This document shows positions 35,210-45,460 of a DNA stretch of 64,000 nt, one piece after another. The notes below the pieces were generated by a model. It was not told where the DNA came from. It saw only the letters and a list, made by a program, of their open reading frames with translations, and ran no database searches. The position numbers and the translations under genes are program-made. Each line of letters opens with the position of its first letter. The first letter of the stretch is position 1. This stretch comes from CBDDKZ01 sp965230415 (lineage in GTDB: Bacteria; Bacteroidota; Bacteroidia; Cytophagales; JAAEPT01): NCBI GenBank assembly GCA_965230415.1, contig CBDDKZ010000005.1, positions 3,224,001 to 3,288,000 of the forward strand, in the 5' to 3' direction.

Positions 35210-37350
35210 TACGTCAATAATTCCAGGTCTATGGTGCGTTGCTGTACATTAGCGTCTGTTACGCGTACTTTTACTTCATCGCCAAAGGTAATCATCTTGC
35301 GGTTGTTTTGCCCGACCACGCAGAAATTATCAGGGTCATATTCATAATAATCATCATCTAAATCGGCGAGTCTTACCATGCCTTCGCATTTTGTAGCAAT
35401 GATTTCTACAAATATCCCAAAGTCTGTAACACCACTTACAATACCTTCAAACTCTTCTCCGATCATGCTGTGCATGAATTCTACCTGTTTGTATTTTATA
35501 GAAGCTCTTTCTGCTTCAGCGGCAATTTTTTCCTGCTCCGATGCATGTTCACACTTTTCTTCCAACTCTTCCTGATCGGGATCCTTACCTTTGTCCAGGT
35601 AATGTTGAAGTAAGCGATGTGCCATCATATCAGGGTAACGTCTGATTGGAGAAGTGAAATGTGAATAATGATCGAAGCCCAGGCCAAAGTGCCCGATCGG
35701 TTCACAAGTATATTTCGCTTTGGACATTGCCCTTATGGCCAGGCTTTGTAAGATGTTTCCTTCAGCAGTGTTCTCAGTTTTTTCCGATAGCTCGTTTAAC
35801 GAATCGGAAAGTTGATCCGGGTTGAGACTTACGTTGTGTCCAAATCGTTTGGCAAAATTGGCAAATGCTTCCAGTTTATCAATGTTAGGATTCTCATGAA
35901 CCCGGTAAACCATCGGTTTGGGGTTGTCCCCCTTACGTTGGTTGAAAACAAATTCGGCCACCTTTTTGTTGGCCAGCAGCATAAATTCTTCAATCAATTT
36001 ATGTGCGTCTTTTCTAATTTTAGGTACAACTTCAATGGGTGTTCCGTCCTCGTCAAGTTTAAATCTTACTTCAGGTGTCTCAAAGGCTATTGACCCGGCT
36101 CTGAATCGGTCCTTTTTGAGGACTTTGGCCAGGGTGTTTAATTGATTCACTTCGTCAAAGAAGGGGCCTTCTTTACCTTCTATTAATTCTTGTGCCTGCT
36201 CATAAGTGAAACGATGATCGGAGTGTATTACCGTACGCCCAAACCATTGTTTGAGAATGCCACCTGCCTCGTTTATTTCAAAAACGGCTGAAAAGGTTAA
36301 TTTGTCTTCTCGTGGTCGTAATGAGCACAGTCCGTTTGATAATTTTTCAGGAAGCATTGGTATCACTCTGTCAACCAAATAAACCGAGGTGGCTCGATTA
36401 AGTGCTTCTTTTTCCAGTGCGGTGTTTTCCTGAATGTAGTGTGTTACATCAGCAATGTGTACACCAATTTCCCAGACTCCTTCCTGTATTTGTTGAAAGG
36501 ACAAGGCGTCATCAAAATCTTTTGCATCTTCAGGATCAATAGTGAAGGTGGTCACACTTCTCATGTCCTTTCTTTTGTCTATTTCATGTTGTGGAATTGC
36601 TACCGGAATTGCTTCCGATTCCCTGATTACTTTTTCAGGGAATTCAGTAGGGAGATCAAATTCAGCAATAATTGCATGCATTTCCGTACGATGTGAACCT
36701 GCCTCACCTAATACTTTTATAATTTCGCCTTCTGGCTTTTTTCCTTTTTTGGGCCATTTGGTGATTTTTACAATCACTTTATCACCATTAAAAGCGTTGC
36801 TGTGCTTACTGGGAGGGATAAAGATATCGTATTGCATTTTGCGGTTATCGGCTATGACAAAAATATTATTTCCGCTACGCTCCACAAGACCAACATATTC
36901 ATCTCGCGCTCTTTCCAGAATTTCTACCACAGCGCCTTCCGGGTTATTTCCCCCTTTCTTAGGAAGAGAGGTTGTGATACGTACTTTATCACCGTGCAAG
37001 GCACCATTGAGATCGTCACTTGAAATTTTTACGTCGGTTTCCAATTCATCTGTTATAACAAATGCAAAGCGCGGATTTACATGATCAACTTTTCCAATAA
37101 TCGTATTTTCAGTCTCTATGATTAACTGATACAGATCACGGTCAATTTTTTCAATCGCACCGGCAAATATCAAATCGTTTAGTGCCTGCTCTACAAATTC
37201 GAAACGTCGTTTTCCCTTCAATTGAAGTTTGCGTACTAAAAGTTTAGTAGTAAAAGTTTTTCCCTGGTTGCGTTCCAGGTAATGAATTATTTTATTGCTT
37301 AGTTGAGTGCTTGTTGGTTGGTTGGTTTTTTTCTTTCCCTTCTTTCTCAT
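35209..37350 (-). CDS. rnr: Ribonuclease R
   Basis: The 713-residue 3'-5' exoribonuclease of the RNB family. An N-terminal winged-helix region (LVRKLQLKGKRRFEFVEQAL) and cold-shock OB domains precede the RNB catalytic domain, which carries TIDPEDAKDFDDALS with the metal-binding aspartates and HIADVTHYI. Later landmarks are YLVDRVIPMLPE, SNGLCSLRP and FTSPIRRYPDMMAHRLL. An S1 domain ends the protein (FEGIVSGVTDFGIFVEI). It degrades structured RNA. It is the first gene of a four-gene overlapping operon. Confidence 0.96.
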   Translation of the reverse strand: MRKKGKKKTNQPTSTQLSNKIIHYLERNQGKTFTTKLLVRKLQLKGKRRFEFVEQALNDLIFAGAIEKIDRDLYQLIIETENTIIGKVDHVNPRFAFVITDELETDVKISSDDLNGALHGDKVRITTSLPKKGGNNPEGAVVEILERARDEYVGLVERSGNNIFVIADNRKMQYDIFIPPSKHSNAFNGDKVIVKITKWPKKGKKPEGEIIKVLGEAGSHRTEMHAIIAEFDLPTEFPEKVIRESEAIPVAIPQHEIDKRKDMRSVTTFTIDPEDAKDFDDALSFQQIQEGVWEIGVHIADVTHYIQENTALEKEALNRATSVYLVDRVIPMLPEKLSNGLCSLRPREDKLTFSAVFEINEAGGILKQWFGRTVIHSDHRFTYEQAQELIEGKEGPFFDEVNQLNTLAKVLKKDRFRAGSIAFETPEVRFKLDEDGTPIEVVPKIRKDAHKLIEEFMLLANKKVAEFVFNQRKGDNPKPMVYRVHENPNIDKLEAFANFAKRFGHNVSLNPDQLSDSLNELSEKTENTAEGNILQSLAIRAMSKAKYTCEPIGHFGLGFDHYSHFTSPIRRYPDMMAHRLLQHYLDKGKDPDQEELEEKCEHASEQEKIAAEAERASIKYKQVEFMHSMIGEEFEGIVSGVTDFGIFVEIIATKCEGMVRLADLDDDYYEYDPDNFCVVGQNNRKMITFGDEVKVRVTDANVQQRTIDLELLT

Positions 37351-37509
37351 TTCTTTCTTCTTTATTATGTAATTGGGTTAAAAGAGTATATCATGTGGGG
37401 GGATATTAATTGGTCGAAATGTAATTAAATAAATTTAATGATATACAAAATAGTTGATTTAAGTTATATACTTGTATGTATCTGAAAACACGGTTTGAAG
37501 GCCTCAATG

Positions 37510-39240
37510 TTAATTGCGAACTCTTTTTCTAATGGCTTCAATAGCTCCTTTAGGAATAGCTTCAATAAGTTTTTTTGTATACTCCGATTGTGGGTTTCTA
37601 TAAATAGCCTCTGCTGACCCTTGCTCTTCAATCTGTCCTTTTTGCATGACAATTAATCGGTCTGCCATAAATTTGACTACTGACAAGTCGTGTGAGATAA
37701 ACAAATAGGTAAATTTAAAGCTATCCTTTAAGTCATTGAGCAAATTGAGCACCTGAGCTTGCACCGAAACGTCCAAAGCGGATACCGATTCATCGCAAAT
37801 GATGAATTTAGGATTAAGTCCCAATGTGCGGGCGATGCTAATTCGTTGTCTTTGCCCGCCTGAAAATTCATGTGGGTATCTGTTAAAATGACTTTCGTTT
37901 AAGTTTACCGTTTCCAGTAATTCTATGGTCTTTTTCTTACGCTCGCTTTCACTACTTAGAATACGATGAACGCGCATAGGTTCCATTATGGCTTCACCGA
38001 TACTTATACGAGGATTTAAAGCAGAATAAGGGTCTTGAAAGATAATTTGCATTTCACTCCTTAATGCTTTCATTTCTTTGTCCGGAATATGTAAGATATT
38101 CCTGTTACGGTAATAAACTGCTCCGCCGCTTGGATCAATTAATCTTAATACGGTACGTCCTATGGTTGATTTTCCACAACCCGACTCTCCGACTAAACCT
38201 ACCGTTTCTCCATCATGAATTTCGAAAGACACCTCTTTTACGGCATCTACATGTGCAATAGCTTTACCCCAAAGATTTCTTTTAAGAGGGTAGCGTTTTG
38301 AAAGGTTTTCAATTTTTAACAGGGGTTCTGCTCCCTTTTTAACAAGTACTTTTTTTGCTGTTTGAGTAGGATTTGGAGCGTCACTCAGAAAATCGGAAAC
38401 CGTAGGGAGACGTTTACTCGTAGTTTCCAGAGTAGGCCTGCAGGCCAATAGACCTTTGGTATATTGATGCTGAGGTTTTTCGAAGATGTCCAGAACAGGT
38501 CCATATTCTATCACATTTCCTCTGTACATCACCAAAACCTGATCGGCCACCTCCGCAATTACTCCCAGGTCGTGGGTTATAAATATGATACTCGTGTCAT
38601 GGTTTTTCTGTAGCTTGCGCATAAGCTCCAGAATGTTTTTTTGTACGGTGACATCGAGCGCAGTGGTAGGCTCATCTGCAATGAGTATTTGTGGATTACA
38701 GCTCATGGCCATCGCAATCATTACACGCTGCTTTTGCCCACCCGACAGCTCATGGGGGTAGGCTTTGGCTAAATCTTCCGGTCTCGGTAAGTCTACCAGC
38801 TCAAACAATTCGATGGTTTTCCTCCAGGCACTTTTTGAGTCCATTTTTTGATGGAGTCTGATGGCTTCGGCGACCTGATTTCCACAAGTATATACAGGGT
38901 TCAAAGCTGTCATGGGTTCCTGGAAAATCATGGATATTTCGTTGCCCCGTAACGATTGATAGGTCGATTCTCCTTCTTTAACAAGGTCGATTAAACCAAA
39001 TTTTTTGGAATTAAATTCAATGGAGCCTTGGCTTACTTTACTTATTCCTGCGGGTAAAAGTCCCATCGTTGCAAGTGAAGTTACCGATTTGCCAGAGCCA
39101 GATTCCCCAACAATACCCAATACCTGCCCTTTCTTAAGCTTTAGATTTAATTTGTCAACGGCTGTAATTAAACCATTGTCTGTCTTAAACTGAATACTTA
39201 AATCGGTAATGTTAAGTATGGTATTGTTTTGTTCGCTCAT
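37510..39240 (-). CDS. Fused peptide/nickel-type ABC transporter ATP-binding protein
   Basis: The 576 residues hold two ABC ATPase domains of the DppD/DppF (YejF-like) type in one chain. Domain 1 has GESGSGKSVTS (Walker A), LSGGQKQRVMIAMA (signature) and ILIADEPTTALD (Walker B). Domain 2 has GESGCGKSTIGR, FSGGQRQRISIA and FIICDESVSALD. Each is followed by the short oligopeptide-type C-terminal extension (RPTLETTSKRLP). It should power import of oligopeptides or related compounds, but no permease or binding-protein gene is nearby, so the partners lie elsewhere. Confidence 0.94.
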   Translation of the reverse strand: MSEQNNTILNITDLSIQFKTDNGLITAVDKLNLKLKKGQVLGIVGESGSGKSVTSLATMGLLPAGISKVSQGSIEFNSKKFGLIDLVKEGESTYQSLRGNEISMIFQEPMTALNPVYTCGNQVAEAIRLHQKMDSKSAWRKTIELFELVDLPRPEDLAKAYPHELSGGQKQRVMIAMAMSCNPQILIADEPTTALDVTVQKNILELMRKLQKNHDTSIIFITHDLGVIAEVADQVLVMYRGNVIEYGPVLDIFEKPQHQYTKGLLACRPTLETTSKRLPTVSDFLSDAPNPTQTAKKVLVKKGAEPLLKIENLSKRYPLKRNLWGKAIAHVDAVKEVSFEIHDGETVGLVGESGCGKSTIGRTVLRLIDPSGGAVYYRNRNILHIPDKEMKALRSEMQIIFQDPYSALNPRISIGEAIMEPMRVHRILSSESERKKKTIELLETVNLNESHFNRYPHEFSGGQRQRISIARTLGLNPKFIICDESVSALDVSVQAQVLNLLNDLKDSFKFTYLFISHDLSVVKFMADRLIVMQKGQIEEQGSAEAIYRNPQSEYTKKLIEAIPKGAIEAIRKRVRN

Positions 39241-39392
39241 TTAGGAGAGAATGTTCTTAATATTACTTTAATGCTTGGTAATCTTATTAGTGCCTATTCT
39301 ATAGCTACTATACCGTACATATTATGTAAATATAAGACGATCTGCTCAAAGTAAGCAATTATTCATGAAATCATCAACTCATAAGCAGTGGT

Positions 39393-39572
39393 TCAGAAAT
39401 TAAACCTCGATTCATGATAGTAAATTTTTACATTAGTCTTGACTTGGGGAGAGGGAGATTGACTGTCTGTATTCATTCGTCTTGATAGGACGAAAAATAT
39501 GACAACCATTATGGTGATGATAATGTAAGTGAGAGAGGCGACAATTAGATTAGTATCTGATCGTTGATTCAT
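39393..39572 (-). CDS. Candidate small single-pass membrane protein
   Basis: From the ATG at 39572 (an upstream ATG at 39608 is also in frame) the 59-residue peptide reads MNQRSDTNLIVASLTYIIIT and continues as one hydrophobic helix to FFVLSRR, followed by a polar tail. The positive-inside pattern suggests N-out, C-in. There are no homologues I recognise. Confidence 0.4.
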   Translation of the reverse strand: MNQRSDTNLIVASLTYIIITIMVVIFFVLSRRMNTDSQSPSPQVKTNVKIYYHESRFNF

Positions 39573-39739
39573 GATGACTAGAGGGTTATGGGTTTGTCTA
39601 TACTTCACTGATTTGCTATGTAAGTATACACGAAAAAGGTTATTTTTTTAATTTAATTTTTGCGGGCATAAAAAAACGGACAAGTGTGAATACCTATCCG
39701 AATTTGTAAGAGAAGCGTATAAAATTCTGGCTCTTTAGC

Positions 39740-39826
39740 TTATGAGACCAGCATGAATAAGGTGAATAAACCGCTTAGATAAATGCTAGTAGCCAGTAGT
39801 AAATAATTTGCTACATTTTGGTTCAT
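39740..39826 (-). CDS. Candidate 28-residue membrane micropeptide
   Basis: ATG at 39826, stop at 39740-39742. The peptide begins MNQNVANYLLLATSIYLSGL and is almost wholly hydrophobic. It shares the MNQ start and small single-helix form with the ORF at 39393-39572. It is too short for confident calling. Confidence 0.3.
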   Translation of the reverse strand: MNQNVANYLLLATSIYLSGLFTLFMLVS

Positions 39827-40031
39827 AATTAATACTTTAATGACAACAGGTGACAGTGCCTTAGACTTTATTGGTGATTTTATGGTATATTCTAAGGACG
39901 TTATTTATAATGGATACCTTTCAAAACCGAAAGGTAACTTGAGAAGTTAATATTTATATATTTTACTTTATTTTAAACTTTGATGAGGTTCTGAGTAGCC
40001 CCCTGATGCAATTTTTGTTAAATTAAGGTAT

Positions 40032-40970
40032 ATGAAGATTATAGGTAGCTATTTTAGTTTTTTTGTATTGTTCATTGCGGTACTTTCTGCTTGTAAAAAG
40101 GAAGATTTAAATACCCGGCAAGAGGCAGAGCCCGTCCAGGAAGAGACAAAGGAGATTTTGAAAAATGATTCTCCAGACGAGCTTACGCTTTTAAATCATA
40201 CCATAGCTGAAGAAGAGTTCATGGATATGTTTTATACCGTTCAATTTGCAATGGAGATGAGTGCAGATAGTAATTTATTATTGCAAAAAATAAAACCTTA
40301 TCAAGCAGCGCACCCTGCCGACTGTTGGCAACAAGTAGTGGTTGATAGCCTGGAACCTAAGATTAAAATTTATTTTGACAGCACAAGATGTTTGGAAGAC
40401 CTGAAATACAGGCAAGGCGAAATTGATATCGTTTATAAGGGCGCATTTCAGGAAGAAGGCAGTGTTATTGAATTTAGTTATGAAAATTTTGTGGTAAGCG
40501 GCCAACTTATGACTGCTCGTCATAAGATTGTTAATATAGGTATGCCCAATGATTCAACCATGAATTTTCGTCATGAGATAATTGGTGGCGTATTTGTTAA
40601 CCGTGAGGGGAGCCGCTTTGAGTGGGACGCAGATATGACTGTTTCCTGGGTACATGGAATAGATACAAGAGGGGTGCACCCAGATGACGCTTTTACCTGT
40701 TTCTATGATACTATTATAGGTGTAAATAGTGAAAATAGGTCTTTTGGGATGATTACATTTTGTAATAACCCCAGTTTTAGAGACTATCAAACCAATTGTG
40801 CTTCATTATTTGAATATCGTGTGCCATCATCAGGACAACTACATATTAAGGTAGAGGGTTACGAGGATCACTTTGTTAATTATGGTCATCCCGACACCTG
40901 TGATAAGTTTATGCAGATTACAATCGGAGCTAATACCTACGATCACGGGATATTTCAGGGGCACAAATAG
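40032..40970 (+). CDS. Lipoprotein of unknown function
   Basis: The 312-residue protein has a lipoprotein signal ending LSAC (Cys21) and an acidic linker (QEAEPVQEETKE). The mature part has alternating hydrophobic strands and several cysteines (ADCWQQ, STRCLED, FTCFYD, TFCNNP, TNCASL, DTCDKF) that could form disulfides outside the cytoplasm. No family is recognised. It stands alone, 273 bases before the next gene. Confidence 0.8.
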   Translation: MKIIGSYFSFFVLFIAVLSACKKEDLNTRQEAEPVQEETKEILKNDSPDELTLLNHTIAEEEFMDMFYTVQFAMEMSADSNLLLQKIKPYQAAHPADCWQQVVVDSLEPKIKIYFDSTRCLEDLKYRQGEIDIVYKGAFQEEGSVIEFSYENFVVSGQLMTARHKIVNIGMPNDSTMNFRHEIIGGVFVNREGSRFEWDADMTVSWVHGIDTRGVHPDDAFTCFYDTIIGVNSENRSFGMITFCNNPSFRDYQTNCASLFEYRVPSSGQLHIKVEGYEDHFVNYGHPDTCDKFMQITIGANTYDHGIFQGHK

Positions 40971-41243
40971 TAATTGCATAATAACCTCACTATTAAAAAT
41001 CAATTCAGAGTATCACTTTTTCACTATTACACTTTCAAATTGACGCTTTGATCAGGATAGCAATTTGTGCTCAAAAATTTTGATCAAACTTTGGGCAGAT
41101 ATGCGATATGATCAGGTTTTGATGAATGAATTGGTCGTTTTTGACTTGTTCTGAGCTCTTTATGTGTCTAAATTCAAAGAATATGAACTTTTGAAGAAAT
41201 CATTTTTTGTAGTGATTGATTCATTAAAATACCTGTTTAGACT

Positions 41244-43661
41244 ATGAAAAATGCTAAGATCACAACCTTAACTCAACCCTACAAAATACACTTTGTATAT
41301 GTTGTTTTGTTACCACTTTTAATGATGGTAACGTCAGTATCCGCCCAGAATTTTGGAGTTACCTTATTAGGTAAGCTAAATGAACATTCATCAAAAGGAT
41401 ACAATGATGTTTGGGGATATACTGCTCCAGATGGGAAAGAATATGCGCTTCTGGGTACACGTCAGGGGATGTCTGTTATAGATATTTCTGACCCGACAAA
41501 TCCGCGTGAGGTGGATTTTTATCCGGGTTCCCAGAGTACCTGGTACGATATGAAAGTTTATCAGCACTATGCTTATTCATGTAATGAAACTTCTGGTTTA
41601 CAGATTGTAGATTTGTCTGGTTTACCTAATTCAACATCATTGGTACAAACTTGGGGAAGCCAGGCTTCGCATAATATTTATATAGATGAAGATAGAGCAT
41701 TATTATTTATGGAAGGCCCCGGAGGTTCGAGCGCTCCTACACAGATTTATAGTCTGGATGACCCCGAAAATCCGCAATATATCACAGAATTTGGAGGAGA
41801 AACGCACGATTTTTATGCGCTTGGAAATGATGTATATGTAGCTGAAGGAAGACAAGGGCGAATTTCACGTTACGATTATACCAATGAAGGAAATGTGTCA
41901 CTAACAGGACGATTCAACTTTTCAAATCCGGGTTATGTACACAATTGCTGGACAACAGAAGATAAAAAGTACATGCTTACTACGGAAGAAACTGCTGGCA
42001 AAACTGTGAAATTATGGGATATATCTGATTTTGACAATGCATTCATGACAGATGAGTATTTAGCGGCTGACGATGACGGATGTCGTTGGGCACATAATGT
42101 ACTTATACATGGTACTACCTGTTATATATCTCATTATTGTGAGGGATTGAGCATCCTGGATTTTAGTGATCCTAATAATATAGTTGAAGCCGCTTTATAC
42201 GATACGGATGATGCCTGGGGTATTTATGCCTTCCCTAATTCGAATACGGTACTTATTTCTGATATCCGTAGTGGTCTTTGGGTATTTGAGTATGAAAGGC
42301 CAACCAGTGGTCCTAATGCAACATTTAGCACTAGTAAAGAATGTGGTGAGGTTCAGTTTAATGCTAATGGAAGTAATATAGATTCTTACGATTGGGATTT
42401 TGGTGATGGAAATGGTTCGAATATTGCAAATCCTTCACATGTATATACGGCTTCAGGGACCTATACAGTTACTTTAACGGTTACACAAGGTGGAGAATCC
42501 AATTCTTCCGATCGAACAGTTAATATACAATTGGCTAGTAAACCTCAAGGGGATGATGTAACAATTTGTGCAGGAAATACGGCTAATTTGGAAGCTAGCG
42601 GCAGCGATGGCTATGCATGGTATGCAAATGCAAATGGTGGTGACGCTATAGGCGTCGGACCCGAATTTGAAACTCCGGAATTGGGACAGACTACCAGTTA
42701 TTTTGTTGCAGGAACATTAGGTGGTGGTACTTTTAACGTGGGACCTACCGGTACAAATATTGGAGATGGTGGTTATTTTGGAGAGGAAAGAGGTTTGATT
42801 GTAGACCTATACGCTGATATTATCTGGAAGTCGACAAAAGTAACTGCCGAGACAGCAGGAGATAAAACCATTGTTGTAAAAGAAGGATCGTCTCAGGGAA
42901 ATATTGTAGTTCAAAAGACGGTTACAGTGCCTCAGGGGGAAAGCGTGGTTGATTTAGATTTGGAGATACCTGCCGGTACCAATTATTATTTCTCACTAGA
43001 CTCTGATGGTCCATATGATTTATTCAGAAACAACGATGGTGTGAATTACCCATACGAAATTGAAGGTGTGATGAGTATTAAAGAATCTACCGCTTCGACA
43101 CCAACAGGGTTCTACTATTATTTTTATGATAACGTCGTAGAGTCGGCAGGGAGCTGTGAGTCAGAGCGGGAAGAAATTGTTGTTACAGTAACGGCAGCAC
43201 CCGACAAACCGGTCATAAGCAGAGTAGGGGATGTACTGTCAGTAGATGATAATTACGTGAGCTACCAATGGTTTATGGACGGTCAGGAGATACCTGGTGC
43301 TACTTCCAACTCTTATGAAGCTACCGAAGACGGGACTTACCACGTTGTGGTTTCCAATGGTGGAGACTGTGAAGCGGAATCTGATGAATTATTGGTTGGT
43401 GTAACCAGTTTGACTGCTTTTCTGGAACGCGAATTTATCAAATTGTACCCAAATCCTACAAGCGACTTTATTGTGATAGAGGTTGGAAAGGAAGAACTGG
43501 ACCTTAAATACGAATTAATGACAAGCAACGCTGTGCTAATAGATGAGGGAGATGTTGGACCTTCTACCCGCTTGGATTTAAGTAACCTTTCAAAAGGTAT
43601 ATATCTGATAAAGCTGATGAGCAACGACGACTCGATCGTTACAAAAATTACCCTTAAATAA
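41244..43661 (+). CDS. Choice-of-anchor-B/PKD protein with T9SS sorting domain
   Basis: The 805-residue secreted protein has a signal peptide ending SVSAQ. Residues 35-355 form a beta-propeller-like choice-of-anchor-B domain (NDVWGYTAPDGKEYALLGTR, GMSVIDISDPTNPREV, GLQIVDLSGLP, AHNVLIHGTTCYISHY). A PKD domain follows (YDWDFGDGNGSNIANPSHVY). The next part is Ig-like, with AWYANANGGDAIG and YQWFMDGQEIPGATSNSYEA. It ends with a T9SS type A sorting domain (LYPNPTSDFIVIEV). It should be displayed or released at the cell surface. A bidirectional terminator follows. Confidence 0.9.
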   Translation: MKNAKITTLTQPYKIHFVYVVLLPLLMMVTSVSAQNFGVTLLGKLNEHSSKGYNDVWGYTAPDGKEYALLGTRQGMSVIDISDPTNPREVDFYPGSQSTWYDMKVYQHYAYSCNETSGLQIVDLSGLPNSTSLVQTWGSQASHNIYIDEDRALLFMEGPGGSSAPTQIYSLDDPENPQYITEFGGETHDFYALGNDVYVAEGRQGRISRYDYTNEGNVSLTGRFNFSNPGYVHNCWTTEDKKYMLTTEETAGKTVKLWDISDFDNAFMTDEYLAADDDGCRWAHNVLIHGTTCYISHYCEGLSILDFSDPNNIVEAALYDTDDAWGIYAFPNSNTVLISDIRSGLWVFEYERPTSGPNATFSTSKECGEVQFNANGSNIDSYDWDFGDGNGSNIANPSHVYTASGTYTVTLTVTQGGESNSSDRTVNIQLASKPQGDDVTICAGNTANLEASGSDGYAWYANANGGDAIGVGPEFETPELGQTTSYFVAGTLGGGTFNVGPTGTNIGDGGYFGEERGLIVDLYADIIWKSTKVTAETAGDKTIVVKEGSSQGNIVVQKTVTVPQGESVVDLDLEIPAGTNYYFSLDSDGPYDLFRNNDGVNYPYEIEGVMSIKESTASTPTGFYYYFYDNVVESAGSCESEREEIVVTVTAAPDKPVISRVGDVLSVDDNYVSYQWFMDGQEIPGATSNSYEATEDGTYHVVVSNGGDCEAESDELLVGVTSLTAFLEREFIKLYPNPTSDFIVIEVGKEELDLKYELMTSNAVLIDEGDVGPSTRLDLSNLSKGIYLIKLMSNDDSIVTKITLK

Positions 43662-43662
43662 C

Positions 43663-43700
43663 AAAAAGGGAGGCGTTCAAAGAACGTCTCCCTTTTCTTT
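43663..43700. terminator. Bidirectional terminator
   Basis: AAAAGGGAGGCGTTC and GAACGTCTCCCTTTT form a 15-bp stem (one wobble) with a 3-base loop, with A residues before and T residues after. It serves the convergent genes ending at 43661 and 43716. Confidence 0.85.
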
Positions 43701-43715
43701 TAATAATCCTTTTAA

Positions 43716-44273
43716 TTAAGAAGCTACAATTTCTCCGCTGGCAATTTTTGCATGATAATCGCGCTTGCTTTGTTCCACAATTTCCATTGCAGTGCCTTTA
43801 GATTGAAAGTCTTCTACGATTACGGTTTTGTTTTCCAGTTTTTTGTAGTCTTCAAAGAAACTTCTTAATTCCCTCAGGGAGTGTTTTGGAAGTTCTTCAA
43901 TGTCATTAAGATGAGCTACGCTCATATCTCCTTGGGCTACGGCAATGATTTTATCATCTTTTTCGCCGTTATCGATCATTCGCATTACGCCTATCACTTT
44001 TGAAGGAACGATACATAGAGGTACTACCGGAATCTGAGAAAGGATCATAATATCCAGTGGGTCGTTATCGTCGCAATAGGTTTGAGGAATGAACCCATAA
44101 TTGGCAGGATAGTACACAGCTGAATAAAGAACTCGGTCCAATATTAACAAGCCGGTTTCTTTATCAATCTCGTATTTTGCCCTGGAGTGTTTAGGGATTT
44201 CAACGATACCGTTTACTATTTCAGGGCTGCTGTCGCCTACGGGTACCCCATGCCAGGGATGAATTGCATTCAT
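43716..44273 (-). CDS. ppa: Inorganic pyrophosphatase (family I)
   Basis: The 185-residue soluble enzyme hydrolyses pyrophosphate to phosphate. Family I landmarks are visible: IPKHSRAKYEIDKETG near residue 27, YPANYGFIPQTYCDDNDPLD (metal-binding aspartates) around residues 56-75, and later DNGEKDDKIIAV. Slightly long for a bacterial family I enzyme by virtue of its N-terminal HPWHGVPVGDSSP extension, a form known from this phylum. Confidence 0.96.
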   Translation of the reverse strand: MNAIHPWHGVPVGDSSPEIVNGIVEIPKHSRAKYEIDKETGLLILDRVLYSAVYYPANYGFIPQTYCDDNDPLDIMILSQIPVVPLCIVPSKVIGVMRMIDNGEKDDKIIAVAQGDMSVAHLNDIEELPKHSLRELRSFFEDYKKLENKTVIVEDFQSKGTAMEIVEQSKRDYHAKIASGEIVAS

Positions 44274-44369
44274 GATTTTAATGGTTTTTTAGATATACCC
44301 CGCGAAAGTATGACCTTATCATTTTACAAACAACTTTATATAGTAAATTATACCGCTGAGGAGTGAAAA

Positions 44370-45344
44370 TTATCGAGTTTTCCTAAGAATTACTTTCAAT
44401 CGTCGGAGTAGAAGACGAAAGGGAGAGAATAAATTGCCATTGAATGTATTAAAGGACTTCTGAGCGTCTTCATCCAGACCAAACTCAAGTTGTGCTACTC
44501 CTTTAGAACGTTCAAGGGTTCCAAATAGGTAATCCCATATTGCTAATTTTGCTCCGAGGTTTTTATTGTAGTGAGCCGGGTTTTTACTGTGATGAATTTG
44601 GTGCTGGAATGGGCTAATGAGAATTTTTTCAAGTGCATGAAAATATTTAAGTGGTACATGAGAATGCCTTAAATTTGCGCCGAAAGTTAAAAAGGCAAAG
44701 CTCAACACATTTACACCGTAAAATTCAAACTCGGTAATGGCATGACGTGAAAGGTAATCGAAGATGCCTGTAACAATGCCAAAAGAAAGAATGTTTTGTG
44801 CAAAGTTATTGATAATCAGTTCTACTGGGTGTATTCGATATTGTGTGAAAGGGTTGAGGACGGTAGCTGAATGATGTGTTTTGTGGAACTCCCATAGTGC
44901 AGGTATTCGGTGAAATGCCAGGTGTGTCAGGTAGCTGGTGAAATCTTTGAAAAGAATAATGCAGATTGTATAAGCCACAATGGTGGAAGTATGACTTATC
45001 CCCATGCGATGAAAACCAAAGAGGTAATGAAGGAATTCGGTCATGTAATATGCTAAATAACGACCATAGAGCATGAAAGACCCGAAGAGAATTACTTTTA
45101 GAATATTGTTGAAAATTATAAAAGTGTAATCTATAAACGCCGATTTACTAAGCCAATATGATTTTTTGAAAACAAAAGATAAAAAATTTCCCTCCTTTTT
45201 GGTGGTGAGGTAAACGTATATCGCTAGTATTAATGAAGTGCAAAGGTAAAACCAATGAACTCTTTTCTCCGGATTGAGGACCAAATGCAGTGACTCATTT
45301 ATTCCGTTTTTGAATGTGTCGAATAAAGAGAAAATGGTATCCAT
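44370..45344 (-). CDS. Sterol desaturase/fatty acid hydroxylase-family membrane enzyme
   Basis: The ATG at 45344 (MDTIFSLFDTF) is preferred; an in-frame ATG at 45392 would add 16 residues. The membrane protein has several helices and the diiron histidine clusters of the family: HLAFH (HxxxH), FHKTHHSATVLNPFTQYRIH (HxxHH plus His), and FQHQIHHSKNPAHYNKN (third HxxHH). Such enzymes hydroxylate or desaturate lipids at the membrane. The actual substrate cannot be read from the sequence. It is transcribed alone or with ppa downstream. Confidence 0.9.
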   Translation of the reverse strand: MDTIFSLFDTFKNGINESLHLVLNPEKRVHWFYLCTSLILAIYVYLTTKKEGNFLSFVFKKSYWLSKSAFIDYTFIIFNNILKVILFGSFMLYGRYLAYYMTEFLHYLFGFHRMGISHTSTIVAYTICIILFKDFTSYLTHLAFHRIPALWEFHKTHHSATVLNPFTQYRIHPVELIINNFAQNILSFGIVTGIFDYLSRHAITEFEFYGVNVLSFAFLTFGANLRHSHVPLKYFHALEKILISPFQHQIHHSKNPAHYNKNLGAKLAIWDYLFGTLERSKGVAQLEFGLDEDAQKSFNTFNGNLFSPFRLLLRRLKVILRKTR

Positions 45345-45460
45345 AATGCAAGATACTAAAAGTTGAGATCTTTGTTTTTCTATGACAGTCAAGAATCCGC
45401 CAGGATCCTTTCCCGGAAAGTGGGTTTTGTTGCTATCTTTGTCTTTAAGAATTACTTATT

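Larger units (their letters stand above)
39241..40031. other. Long gap with two candidate small membrane-protein ORFs
   Basis: Apart from the two small minus-strand ORFs listed separately and a weak CCTTTC/GAAAGG hairpin near 39920, nothing recognisable is seen. The plus-strand sequence before 40032 is presumed promoter. Confidence 0.4.
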
